From Methanobrevibacter_A sp964431035 (GTDB lineage: Archaea; Methanobacteriota; Methanobacteria; Methanobacteriales; Methanobacteriaceae), in the NCBI GenBank assembly GCA_964431035.1, contig CAYSIF010000058.1, positions 1-9,676 on the forward strand: DNA of 9,676 nucleotides. Direction: 5' to 3'. Position numbers and translations under genes: made by a program. Under the pieces are notes generated by a model that had not been told where the DNA came from, made no database searches, and worked only from the letters and a program-made list of their open reading frames with translations. Numbering within the stretch: the first letter of the stretch is position 1; the number at the start of each line of letters is the position of its first letter. This document shows, one piece after another, positions 1 through 7,539 of the stretch.

Positions 1-32
1 CCGCGACTTGGGTTCAAATCCCGGCCAGGGCG
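1..32 (+). tRNA. tRNA-Asp, 3' fragment (5' end outside the window)
   Basis: What is visible is the 3' side of an anticodon stem (about 1-7), a T stem 8-12 (TTGGG), T loop TTCAAAT at 13-19, T stem 20-24 (CCCGG), acceptor 3' strand 25-31 (CCAGGGC) and discriminator G32. The T stem pairs with two G-U wobbles. CCA is not encoded; a C and then TTTT follow. The acceptor half CCAGGGC with discriminator G and the CCGCGAC arm resemble archaeal tRNA-Asp(GUC) as I remember it. The anticodon itself lies outside the window, so the amino acid is inferred, while the tRNA identity of the fold is clear. Confidence 0.7.
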
Positions 33-213
33 CTTTTATTAACTTATATAAGAACATTTTTTTATAGTGTTTTCATAGCATCCTAAAAAACATGCTAAAA
101 TTTTTAACAAAATGAAAGTTAAAAAAACATATAAAAAAAATTAAATATAATTTAATAAAGAATGAAGTCCCAAAAAAATAACGACAAATATTATTAATCT
201 TGTAAATAAAAAA
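33..213. other. AT-rich spacer between two tRNA genes
   Basis: No coding region is visible in this 181-nt spacer. A T-run at 34-37 directly after the upstream tRNA could end its transcript. A 6-bp inverted repeat, TAGCAT (76-81) and ATGCTA (92-97), is followed by A4T5 and could form a weak hairpin. An AT-only palindrome with 7-bp arms spans 140-156. AAATATAA at 143-150 could serve as a TATA box for tRNA-Lys with a leader of about 35 nt, but there is no strong promoter at the usual distance and I do not assign one. Confidence 0.5.
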
Positions 214-287
<74 letters not shown>

Positions 288-302
288 TCTTCTAATTTTT
301 TC
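288..302 (+). terminator. T-rich tract after tRNA-Lys
   Basis: A pyrimidine-rich tract with a T6 run (296-301) starts immediately after the mature tRNA end. Archaeal RNA polymerase commonly terminates at oligo-T tracts without a strong hairpin, so this is a plausible tRNA terminator. The assignment rests on composition and position only. Confidence 0.45.
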
Positions 303-480
303 TAAAAAAAACTTTTACAATTCAAAATTAAATAATTTATACTTTTATATCTGTAAATAGTTAAAAATACAAGATTACAATAAAAAAAACAAATGATAAA
401 ATTATTTCCGATTTTTTTCTAAAAAAAAATAAACAAAGTTAAACTAAAAAAATATAGTTAACTTGCTGGAAAAATTTTAA

Positions 481-492
481 AAAAATATAAAA
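481..492 (+). promoter_or_regulatory. Candidate TATA box of the rpoH operon
   Basis: AAATATAA at 483-490 lies in an A/T run, with an A-rich stretch upstream that could act as a BRE. The usual spacing of 22-27 nt from TATA box to start site would put transcription start near 510-515, leaving a leader of about 30 nt that contains the GGAGG ribosome site. The 288-542 spacer is so AT-rich that other TATA-like strings exist, for example around 333-350, so this choice is tentative. Confidence 0.35.
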
Positions 493-528
493 AAATTTAC
501 AGAAAAAAACATTTTCTTTTATTTTTTC

Positions 529-533
529 GGAGG
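529..533 (+). promoter_or_regulatory. Ribosome binding site of rpoH (GGAGG)
   Basis: GGAGG is the only GC-containing block in the surrounding spacer and sits 9 nt before the TTG at 543. It decides that the unusual TTG is the start codon. Confidence 0.85.
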
Positions 534-542
534 AATAATATT

Positions 543-773
543 TTGAAAATCAATATTCTAGAGCATCACTACGTTCCAGAACATATTAAATTAAACCAAT
601 CAGAAGTTGAAAAACTTGCAGAAAGTTTAGAATATGATATTAAAGATTTACCAAAAATAAGATCTAACGACCCTGTTGCTAAACAAATAGATGCAGAAGA
701 AGGGGATGTAATAAAAATCATAAGAAACAGTGATACTGCAGGTACATTTGAAACTTATAGAATTGTCGAATAA
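543..773 (+). CDS. rpoH: DNA-directed RNA polymerase subunit H
   Basis: Archaeal RpoH, the counterpart of the C-terminal domain of eukaryotic RPB5, which sits in the lower jaw of RNA polymerase and helps open the promoter and grip downstream DNA. The 76-residue product has the family's small full length and hallmarks: an N-terminal ILEHHYVPEH (5-14), LPKI (36-39), DPVAK (43-47) and GDVIKIIR (54-61), ending in a YRIV strand. The start is TTG, supported by GGAGG 9 nt upstream. It is the first gene of the operon. A 79-nt spacer separates it from rpoB2, much wider than most later gaps except that before rpoA1, and it contains a T10 run that could limit read-through. No oddities are seen in the protein. 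Confidence 0.97.
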   Translation: MKINILEHHYVPEHIKLNQSEVEKLAESLEYDIKDLPKIRSNDPVAKQIDAEEGDVIKIIRNSDTAGTFETYRIVE

Positions 774-777
774 AGAA

Positions 778-804
778 AGATTAATAATCTAATATTTTTT
801 TTTT
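778..804 (+). terminator. Hairpin plus T10 run between rpoH and rpoB2 (possible attenuator)
   Basis: A small perfect inverted repeat AGATT (778-782), loop AAT, AATCT (786-790) is followed after 4 nt by ten consecutive T (795-804). A second T-rich run occupies 829-838, just before the rpoB2 ribosome site. The stem has only one G-C pair, so the T-run is the stronger part of the signal. It could give partial termination after rpoH. A TATA-like TTTATAAC at 802-809 could equally feed a second start before rpoB2. Confidence 0.3.
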
Positions 805-840
805 ATAACTAATTTTTACTTACAAAAAATTTTTTTTTAT

Positions 841-845
841 GGAGG
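841..845 (+). promoter_or_regulatory. Ribosome binding site of rpoB2 (GGAGG)
   Basis: GGAGG lies 7 nt before the GTG at 853 and fixes that codon as the start. The ATG at 839-841 overlaps it and opens a reading frame of only five codons. Confidence 0.85.
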
Positions 846-852
846 AAAATCC

Positions 853-2535
853 GTGAACGGAAAGGCAGGAGAATCATGGAAATTAGTTGATTCATTTTTT
901 GATGAACATCAATTAGTTGACCATCACCTTAAATCATATAATGATTTTGTAAATAATCGTATACAAAAAATTATTGACATCACCGACCCTATATCATTAG
1001 ATGGGGAAGATGAAAACGGTGAAAAAATAAAATACACAGTACGTACTGGTAAATTACACATACACAAACCATTCACCCGTGAAGCAGATGGTTCCAATAG
1101 TTTAATCTACCCAACAGAAGCAAGATTAAGAAACTTAAACTACTCTGCACACATGTACCTTGAAATGTCATTAGACATAGAAGGAGAAAAACCAAAAAAA
1201 TTAACAGAAGAAGATGCAATCTACATTGGTGAACTACCACTAATGCTCAAATCCGATATATGTCACTTACATGGTCTTAACGATGAGGAATTAAAAGCAA
1301 AAGGCGAAGACCCACAAGACCCAGGTGGATATTTCATAGTTAACGGTTCAGAAAGATCCATAGTTACAATGGAAGAAATCGCACCTAACAAAATCATCCT
1401 CGAAAGACTCGGAGAACCCGAAGAAAGAAGAGCAAAAGCAATAGTAACTTCTATAAAAAGTGGATTCCGTGCAAGAATCAACCTAGAATACAAAAAACCA
1501 CGTAAAAGCGGAGTATTCTTAAGAATATCATTCCCATATGTTCCAGGAGAAATACCATTAGTAATACTATTGCGTGCACTCGGATTCGCAACAGATCAAG
1601 AAATAATCACAGCAATTTCTGAAGACTTCAACTACCAAATGCTAATTGCAGACGATATACAAGTATCAGAAACACAATTAAAACTAGATTCCGAAGAAAT
1701 GAAAGGAATGACACAAGATCAAAGAAGAGAATACTTAAGATTATCTGCAATAAAATACATTGGAAACCGTGTAGCTAAAGGAATGACAGAAGAATACCGT
1801 ATAAAACGTGCAGAAGATGTAATAGACAAATACTTACTACCTCACATGGGAACAGAACCAGAAAGAAGAGGAGCAAAAGCAGTATACCTTGCTGAAATGA
1901 CCGAAATGTTACTCCAAGTAATATATGGTGACAGGGAACCTCACGACAAGGATCACTACACAAACAAAAGACTAAGAGTATCTGGGGACTTAATGGAAGA
2001 CTTATTCAGAGTAGCATTCACAAGTCTAACAAGAGATATGAGCTACCAACTAGAAAGAAGCCTATCACGTAAAAAAACACTATCCATAAAACAAGCAGTA
2101 CGTTCAGATGTACTAACAGAAAACATCAAACACGCAATAGCTACAGGTAACTGGGTAGGAGGAAGAGCAGGAGTAAGTCAATTACTCGACAGAACAAGTT
2201 ACATGGGAACATTATCACACTTAAGACGTGTAGTATCACCATTAACAAGAAGCCAACCTCACTTCGAAGCAAGAGATTTACACCCAACACAATTCGGTAA
2301 AATATGTCCAAACGAAACTCCAGAAGGACCAAACTGTGGATTGGTAAAAAACTTAGCACTAATGTGCAAAATATCTGAAGGATCAGATACAGAAGAAATC
2401 AAAAAAGCAGTAAAAGGAATACTAAATAAAAAAACTAAATCTGGTAAAGAATCTACTGAAATTACTGAGGCGGAAGTTAACTCAACTGAAACCGGAGTTA
2501 CCGAAGTAAACGAAAATTTAGTTGAAAGTTCATAA
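853..2535 (+). CDS. rpoB2: DNA-directed RNA polymerase subunit B'' (N-terminal half of RpoB)
   Basis: This is the N-terminal half of the second-largest RNA polymerase subunit, contributing the protrusion, lobe and fork regions that hold the DNA-RNA hybrid. The start is GTG, placed by GGAGG at 841-845. The opening SWKLVDSFFDEHQLVDHHLKSYNDF matches archaeal/RPB2 N-termini in pattern. GYFIVNGSERSI occurs around residue 160-170. The conserved CPNETPEGPNCGLVKNLALM (485-504) corresponds to the bacterial beta-subunit CPIETPEGPN segment. Family members are about 500 residues long; this one has 560. The extra C-terminal 40 residues (about 520-560) are rich in K, E, T and S with no recognisable domain and look disordered. 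The gene stops 17 nt before rpoB1, so the split is real: the two frames have separate starts and stops. The extension lies right at the split point. Confidence 0.96.
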   Translation: MNGKAGESWKLVDSFFDEHQLVDHHLKSYNDFVNNRIQKIIDITDPISLDGEDENGEKIKYTVRTGKLHIHKPFTREADGSNSLIYPTEARLRNLNYSAHMYLEMSLDIEGEKPKKLTEEDAIYIGELPLMLKSDICHLHGLNDEELKAKGEDPQDPGGYFIVNGSERSIVTMEEIAPNKIILERLGEPEERRAKAIVTSIKSGFRARINLEYKKPRKSGVFLRISFPYVPGEIPLVILLRALGFATDQEIITAISEDFNYQMLIADDIQVSETQLKLDSEEMKGMTQDQRREYLRLSAIKYIGNRVAKGMTEEYRIKRAEDVIDKYLLPHMGTEPERRGAKAVYLAEMTEMLLQVIYGDREPHDKDHYTNKRLRVSGDLMEDLFRVAFTSLTRDMSYQLERSLSRKKTLSIKQAVRSDVLTENIKHAIATGNWVGGRAGVSQLLDRTSYMGTLSHLRRVVSPLTRSQPHFEARDLHPTQFGKICPNETPEGPNCGLVKNLALMCKISEGSDTEEIKKAVKGILNKKTKSGKESTEITEAEVNSTETGVTEVNENLVESS

Positions 2536-2552
2536 AAGAGTGGGGTAAAGAT

Positions 2553-4835
2553 ATGGTAAATAAACAAGAAATTTCATACGATGAGTTTGAATTTATCAAC
2601 AGTCAACCCGATGAAAACAGAATCAAATATCTTTGCGGATACTTCTGCACAGTTCTTGATGTTTCTCAAAAAGACACTAAAAAAGTAATCAAAAAAGAAT
2701 TTTCAAACTTATCATCTGAATATAAAAATAAAATTGAAAACGAAAATAACGAAGAAGAAAAGAAAAAACTTGAGGAAATCCTCGAAGGAATTACTAAAGC
2801 AGATAAAGAATTACAAAAATCTTCAACAAAAAAAGCATTCATTGGAGACTACATAGAATTATATAAAAACTTAGAATCAGATTCTAAAACAGAAATTGCT
2901 GAAGCTGAAGACGAAGAAGAATCAACACTACCTGCAGAAGTAGAAGAAGATAATACTGGTATTGATGAAGTTGAAGATACCAAACCTCCAGCTCCTCCTG
3001 AACCTCCTGTAATTCCTAGACCAGGTAATAATGCAAAAATTTATCTTAATGGTGAACTTATAGATTTCACAGATGATCCTGAAGGATTCACAGAACAAAT
3101 GAGAGAAAAAAGACGTTCTGGAAAAATATCTGATGAAATGAACATCACATACTATAAAGATACTAATGAAGTTTACATATTCAATGATCCTGGAAGAGCA
3201 AGAAGACCAGTAATAATTGTTAAAGATGGAGTGCCATTACTCACAGATAAACACTTAAATAAAGTGGCTAAAGGCGATTTAAAATGGTCTGACCTTATTA
3301 AAAAAGGAATTATAGAATATTTAGATGCAGAAGAAGAAGAAAATGCATACCTTGCAATGACCTTAAAAGACTTAACTCCTGAACACACACACTTAGAAAT
3401 AGATCCATCTACAATGTTAGGTATTTGTGCAGGAATTATTCCATTTTCAGATCACAACTCATCTCCAAGAAACACAATGGAAGCAGGTATGACAAAACAA
3501 GCATTAGGATTATACGTATCAAACTATGCACTACGTACAGACACTCGTGCACACTTACTACACCATCCTCAAACACCTATAGTTAAAACAAGAATAATAG
3601 GTGCAACTAACTATGATGAAAGACCATCTGGTCAAAACTTCGTTGTAGCATTAATGAGTTACGAAGGATACAACATGGAAGATGCAATGATCCTAAACAA
3701 ATCCTCATTAGAAAGAGGTATGGGAAGAAGTTCATTCTTCAGATCATACGAAGCATCTGAAAGAAGATACCCTGGAGGACAAGAAGACAAATTCGAAGTC
3801 CCTGAAAAAGGTGTAAAAGGATACCGCTCAGAAGAATCATACAAAAACTTAGATGAAGACGGTATAGTTAACCCAGAAGCACATGTAGAATCAGGGGATG
3901 TTTTAATAGGAAAAACAAGCCCACCAAGATTCTTAGAAGAAATCGATGAATTCGGAACCGTAGCAGAAAAAAGAAGAGAAACAAGTGTAACAGTACGTCA
4001 CGGTGAAAAAGGTATTGTTGACGCCGTACTCTTAACAGAAACCGTAGAAGGAAGCAAACTAACAAAAATACGTGTAAGAGAAACCAGACAACCCGAATTC
4101 GGAGATAAATTCGCATCAAGACACGGACAAAAAGGGGTTGTAGGACTAATACTATCCCAAGAAGATGTACCATTCACAGAAGATGGAGTCGTACCTGATA
4201 TAATCGTTAACCCACACGCTATACCATCAAGAATGTCTGTAGGACAAGTACTCGAAATGGTAGCAGGTAAAGCAGGATGTTTAGAAGGAGAACGTGTTGA
4301 CGGAACACCATTCAACCCAGATGTAGAAAAACAAATCAAAAAAGCACTATTAAACCACGGATTCGAATCAGCAGGATGTGAATCATTATACAACGGTTCA
4401 ACCGGAGAAAGAATAGATGCAGAAATATTTGTAGGAGTAGCATACTACCAAAAATTACACCACATGACAACAGACAAAGTCTACGCTCGTTCAAGAGGAC
4501 CAGTACAAGTATTAACCAGACAACCAACAGAAGGAAGAGCAAGAGAAGGTGGTTTAAGATTTGGAGAAATGGAAAGAGACTGTTTAATCGCACACGGAGC
4601 AGCATTATCACTTAAAGAAAGACTCTTAGACGAATCAGACAAATACGAAGCAATAGTATGTGACAACTGTGGAATGCTCGCAATAAACGACAAAACAAAA
4701 GACAAAAAATACTGCCCAATATGTGGAGACTCAGAATCCTACCCAATCGAAATATCATACGCATTCAAACTATTACTTGACGAACTCAAAAGCTTATGTA
4801 TATTCCCTAAACTCAAACTAGGAGATAAAGCATAA
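2553..4835 (+). CDS. rpoB1: DNA-directed RNA polymerase subunit B' (C-terminal half of RpoB), with long N-terminal extension
   Basis: The C-terminal half of the second-largest subunit, forming the hybrid-binding, wall and anchor/clamp parts around the active site. The conserved core starts near residue 161 (AKIYLNGEL). GYNMEDAMI is at 372-380, and GDKFASRHGQKG at 517-528 has the two active-site lysines K519 and K527. A C-terminal zinc site uses C703, C706, C721 and C724. Stand-alone B' subunits are usually near 600 residues; this has 760. Residues 1-157 are extra: a charged, probably helical part (about 1-110), an acidic stretch (114-142) and a proline-rich linker (145-157, 8 of 13 proline). 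No in-frame ATG occurs between the start and about residue 181, which is already inside the core, so the extension appears to be translated. ATG 2553 has only a weak TGGGG ribosome site (2541-2545). Confidence 0.95.
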   Translation: MVNKQEISYDEFEFINSQPDENRIKYLCGYFCTVLDVSQKDTKKVIKKEFSNLSSEYKNKIENENNEEEKKKLEEILEGITKADKELQKSSTKKAFIGDYIELYKNLESDSKTEIAEAEDEEESTLPAEVEEDNTGIDEVEDTKPPAPPEPPVIPRPGNNAKIYLNGELIDFTDDPEGFTEQMREKRRSGKISDEMNITYYKDTNEVYIFNDPGRARRPVIIVKDGVPLLTDKHLNKVAKGDLKWSDLIKKGIIEYLDAEEEENAYLAMTLKDLTPEHTHLEIDPSTMLGICAGIIPFSDHNSSPRNTMEAGMTKQALGLYVSNYALRTDTRAHLLHHPQTPIVKTRIIGATNYDERPSGQNFVVALMSYEGYNMEDAMILNKSSLERGMGRSSFFRSYEASERRYPGGQEDKFEVPEKGVKGYRSEESYKNLDEDGIVNPEAHVESGDVLIGKTSPPRFLEEIDEFGTVAEKRRETSVTVRHGEKGIVDAVLLTETVEGSKLTKIRVRETRQPEFGDKFASRHGQKGVVGLILSQEDVPFTEDGVVPDIIVNPHAIPSRMSVGQVLEMVAGKAGCLEGERVDGTPFNPDVEKQIKKALLNHGFESAGCESLYNGSTGERIDAEIFVGVAYYQKLHHMTTDKVYARSRGPVQVLTRQPTEGRAREGGLRFGEMERDCLIAHGAALSLKERLLDESDKYEAIVCDNCGMLAINDKTKDKKYCPICGDSESYPIEISYAFKLLLDELKSLCIFPKLKLGDKA

Positions 4836-4888
4836 AATAAAGAATTAAAGGATTTTTCAAAAAACAAACACAAAAAAATCATAAAAAA

Positions 4889-4893
4889 AGGAG
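4889..4893 (+). promoter_or_regulatory. Ribosome binding site of rpoA1 (AGGAG)
   Basis: AGGAG followed by AT lies 9 nt before TTG 4903. It is the only such site in the A-rich 67-nt gap after rpoB1 and supports the TTG start. Confidence 0.8.
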
Positions 4894-4902
4894 ATAATAA
4901 TC

Positions 4903-7515
4903 TTGAAAGAAACAATAATAAAAAAGATTGATCAAATCAACTTTGGTTTAATGTCCCCAGAAGAAATCCGTAAAATGTCAGTGGTTGAAGCTAAAACACC
5001 AGACACCTATGATGAAGATGGTTACCCAATCGAAAACGGTTTAATGGATCCAAGATTAGGTGTTATTGACCCTAGCTTAAAATGTAAAACCTGTGGATTC
5101 CGTGGAGGAGAATGTCAAGGACACTTCGGACACATCGAACTAGCAAGACCTGTAATACACGTTGGTTTCGGAGACAATATTCAAAAAATCTTACGCTCAA
5201 CATGTAACGAATGTGGAAGAGTACTACTTGATGACTTTGAATTTGAAAACTACACAGAAAAAATAAACGAATTATTAGAACGTGGAGAACCACTCGACCA
5301 TCTAATAAAAAAGATTTACGAAGAAGCTAAAAAAGACGAATGTCCTCACTGTGGAGCAGAACAAGAAGACATCAAAATAGATAAACCAATCAGCATACTA
5401 CAAGGAGACTACAAACTAACATCTAGTGAAGTCCGTGAAAGACTAGAACGCATTAGTGATGCAGACTCATTTGTACTTGGTGTTAACCCAGAAGTAGCAC
5501 GTCCAGAATGGATGGTTCTAACAGTACTACCAGTACCACCAGTCACAGTAAGACCTTCAATCACATTAGATACTGGTGAACGTTCAGAAGACGATTTAAC
5601 ACACAAACTTGTAGATATCCTAAGAATCAACCAACGTTTAGTTGAAAATATGGAAGCAGGAGCTCCACAATTAATCGTAGAAGATTTATGGGAATTATTA
5701 CAATACCATGTAACAACCTACTTTGATAATGAAGCAAGTGGTGTTCCACCTGCTCGTCACAGATCCGGTCGTCCACTAAAAACATTAGCACAAAGACTTA
5801 AAGGAAAAGAAGGAAGATTCCGTAGTAACCTATCAGGTAAACGTGTAAACTTCTCAGCACGTACAGTAATCAGTCCAGATCCAAACATCAGTATTAACGA
5901 AGTTGGAGTTCCAGAAATGATTGCAAAAGAAGTAACCGTACCAACTTACGTTAACGAATGGAACATCGAAGAAATGCGCCAATGCGTACTTAACGGACCA
6001 AATGTTCACCCAGGTGCAAACTACATGACACGCCGTGATGGACGTAAAATGCGTATCCTAGATGAAACCAAAGAAATCGTAGCAGAAAGTCTTGAAGATG
6101 GATGCATCGTAGAAAGACACTTAAACGATGGAGATATCGTACTATTCAACCGTCAACCTTCACTTCACCGTATGAGTATGATGGCACACGAAGTAAAAGT
6201 ACTACCATACAAAACATTCAGACTAAACCTATGTGTATGTCCTCCATACAATGCAGATTTCGATGGAGACGAAATGAACATGCACATCTTCCAAACTGAT
6301 GAATCACGTGCAGAAGCAAAAAGCTTAATGCGTGTACAAGAACACATCTTATCTCCTCGTTTTGGAGGACCAATTATTGGAGCTATTCACGACCACATTA
6401 GTGGAGCATACCTTTTAACAAGAAAAGGACAAGAATTCCCAGAAGAAGACGCATTCCAATTAATAAGAAAATCCAAACTACCAATACCAAAACGTAAACA
6501 CGAAAACTGGACAGGAAAAGAACTATTCAGCTTACTATTACCAGATGACTTAAACTTACAATACAAAGCAGAAATCTGCAGAAACTGTAACGAATGTTCA
6601 GGTATAGAATGTGACATTGATGCATTCGTAGTAATAGAAGATGGAGAATTAAAATACGGTGCAATTGACGAACAAGCATATGGTTCATTCAGTGGTAAAA
6701 TCCTAGATAAAATCGTGAAAGAATATGGACCAAGCCGTGCAAAAGAATTCTTAGACCGCTCAACAGATATGGCTATTGCAGGAATCATGAAAACAGGAAT
6801 CACCACAAGTACCAATGATGAAGAAATTCCTGAAGAAGCAAGTGACCGTATTGAAGCACGTCTAGACAAAGCAGAACAAGACGTAGATAAACTTGTAAAT
6901 GCATACGAAGAAGGAATACTCGAAGCATTACCTGGAAGAAGCTTAGAAGACACACTTGAAATGAAAATCATGCAAGTACTCGGGGAAGCACGGGACGAAT
7001 GTGGTACAATTGCTGAAGCATACTTTGACTTATACTCAAACCATTCAGTAGTTATGGCACGTACAGGAGCACGTGCATCATTACTTAACCTAACTCAGAT
7101 TTGTGGTTGTGTAGGACAACAATCTGTACGGGGTGGACGTATCCACAGAGGATACATAGAAAGAACACTACCTCACTTCAAACGTAACGAATTAGGGGCA
7201 AAAGCTAAAGGATTTGTTCACTCAAGTTACAAAGAAGGATTAGATCCAATAGAATTCTTCTTCCATGCTATGGGGGGAAGAGAAGGATTAGTAGATACAG
7301 CTATCCGTACAGCACAATCTGGTTACATGCAAAGAAGACTAGTAAATGCATTACAAGATTTACAAGTTAAAGAAAACGGTTTAGTCACAGACAACAGAGG
7401 ACAAGTCGTACAAACAATGTTTGGAGAAGACGGAGTAGACCCTGCAAAAAGTGACTTCGGTAAACCAGCAGACTTAAACAAACTAATAGACGAAATAAGA
7501 ATAAAAGGAAAATAA
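4903..7515 (+). CDS. rpoA1: DNA-directed RNA polymerase subunit A' (N-terminal part of the largest subunit)
   Basis: The catalytic subunit. It carries the active-site loop NADFDGDEMNMH (450-461), whose D452, D454 and D456 bind the catalytic Mg2+. The N-terminal clamp has two zinc sites: C61, C64, C71 and H74 (CX2CX6CX2H), and C101, C104, C147 and C150. A further cluster CX2CX2CX4C (C559, C562, C565, C570) lies after the active site. The bridge helix follows near 786-816 (GGREGLVDTAIRTAQSGYMQRRL region). At 870 residues it has a normal length for a split archaeal A'. It ends shortly after the bridge helix, and the trigger loop is in A''. No intein interrupts NADFDGD, a favoured insertion site in some archaea. 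The start is TTG with AGGAG at 4889-4893. A' and A'' are separated by 24 nt. Confidence 0.97.
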   Translation: MKETIIKKIDQINFGLMSPEEIRKMSVVEAKTPDTYDEDGYPIENGLMDPRLGVIDPSLKCKTCGFRGGECQGHFGHIELARPVIHVGFGDNIQKILRSTCNECGRVLLDDFEFENYTEKINELLERGEPLDHLIKKIYEEAKKDECPHCGAEQEDIKIDKPISILQGDYKLTSSEVRERLERISDADSFVLGVNPEVARPEWMVLTVLPVPPVTVRPSITLDTGERSEDDLTHKLVDILRINQRLVENMEAGAPQLIVEDLWELLQYHVTTYFDNEASGVPPARHRSGRPLKTLAQRLKGKEGRFRSNLSGKRVNFSARTVISPDPNISINEVGVPEMIAKEVTVPTYVNEWNIEEMRQCVLNGPNVHPGANYMTRRDGRKMRILDETKEIVAESLEDGCIVERHLNDGDIVLFNRQPSLHRMSMMAHEVKVLPYKTFRLNLCVCPPYNADFDGDEMNMHIFQTDESRAEAKSLMRVQEHILSPRFGGPIIGAIHDHISGAYLLTRKGQEFPEEDAFQLIRKSKLPIPKRKHENWTGKELFSLLLPDDLNLQYKAEICRNCNECSGIECDIDAFVVIEDGELKYGAIDEQAYGSFSGKILDKIVKEYGPSRAKEFLDRSTDMAIAGIMKTGITTSTNDEEIPEEASDRIEARLDKAEQDVDKLVNAYEEGILEALPGRSLEDTLEMKIMQVLGEARDECGTIAEAYFDLYSNHSVVMARTGARASLLNLTQICGCVGQQSVRGGRIHRGYIERTLPHFKRNELGAKAKGFVHSSYKEGLDPIEFFFHAMGGREGLVDTAIRTAQSGYMQRRLVNALQDLQVKENGLVTDNRGQVVQTMFGEDGVDPAKSDFGKPADLNKLIDEIRIKGK

Positions 7516-7539
7516 GAATATAAGGGAGCATGTTTTCAT

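Noticed and set aside
140..156. AT-only palindrome ATTAAATATAATTTAAT in the tRNA spacer
   Set aside because: Perfect 7-bp arms made only of A and T are common in this composition, and the position fits no clear promoter geometry.
839..856. Tiny ATG frame overlapping the rpoB2 ribosome site
   Set aside because: It encodes five codons and arises because an A-T precedes GGAGG. A leader peptide cannot be excluded, but nothing supports it.
2521..2560. Frameshift or broken gene between rpoB2 and rpoB1
   Set aside because: Each gene has its own stop and start with a 17-nt gap, and a B''/B' split at this place is normal in methanogens.
4851..4880. Inverted repeat GATTTTT / AAAAATC between rpoB1 and rpoA1
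   Set aside because: The stem is 7 bp of almost pure A-T with a 16-nt loop and no T-tract behind it. Such pairs are expected by chance in an A-rich leader.
6250..6285. Possible intein or intron at the A' active site
   Set aside because: The NADFDGD motif is continuous, as are the key B' motifs, so no intervening element is present.
6102..6299. A 65-codon + strand frame overlapping the active-site region of rpoA1
   Set aside because: It is out of frame with A', covers the NADFDGD motif region, and its product has no recognisable features.
6387..6971. A 194-codon open frame on the - strand inside rpoA1
   Set aside because: It is the antisense shadow of a strongly conserved A' sequence, with a serine-rich low-complexity product and no ribosome site. 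The same reasoning covers the shorter antisense frames throughout the polymerase genes.
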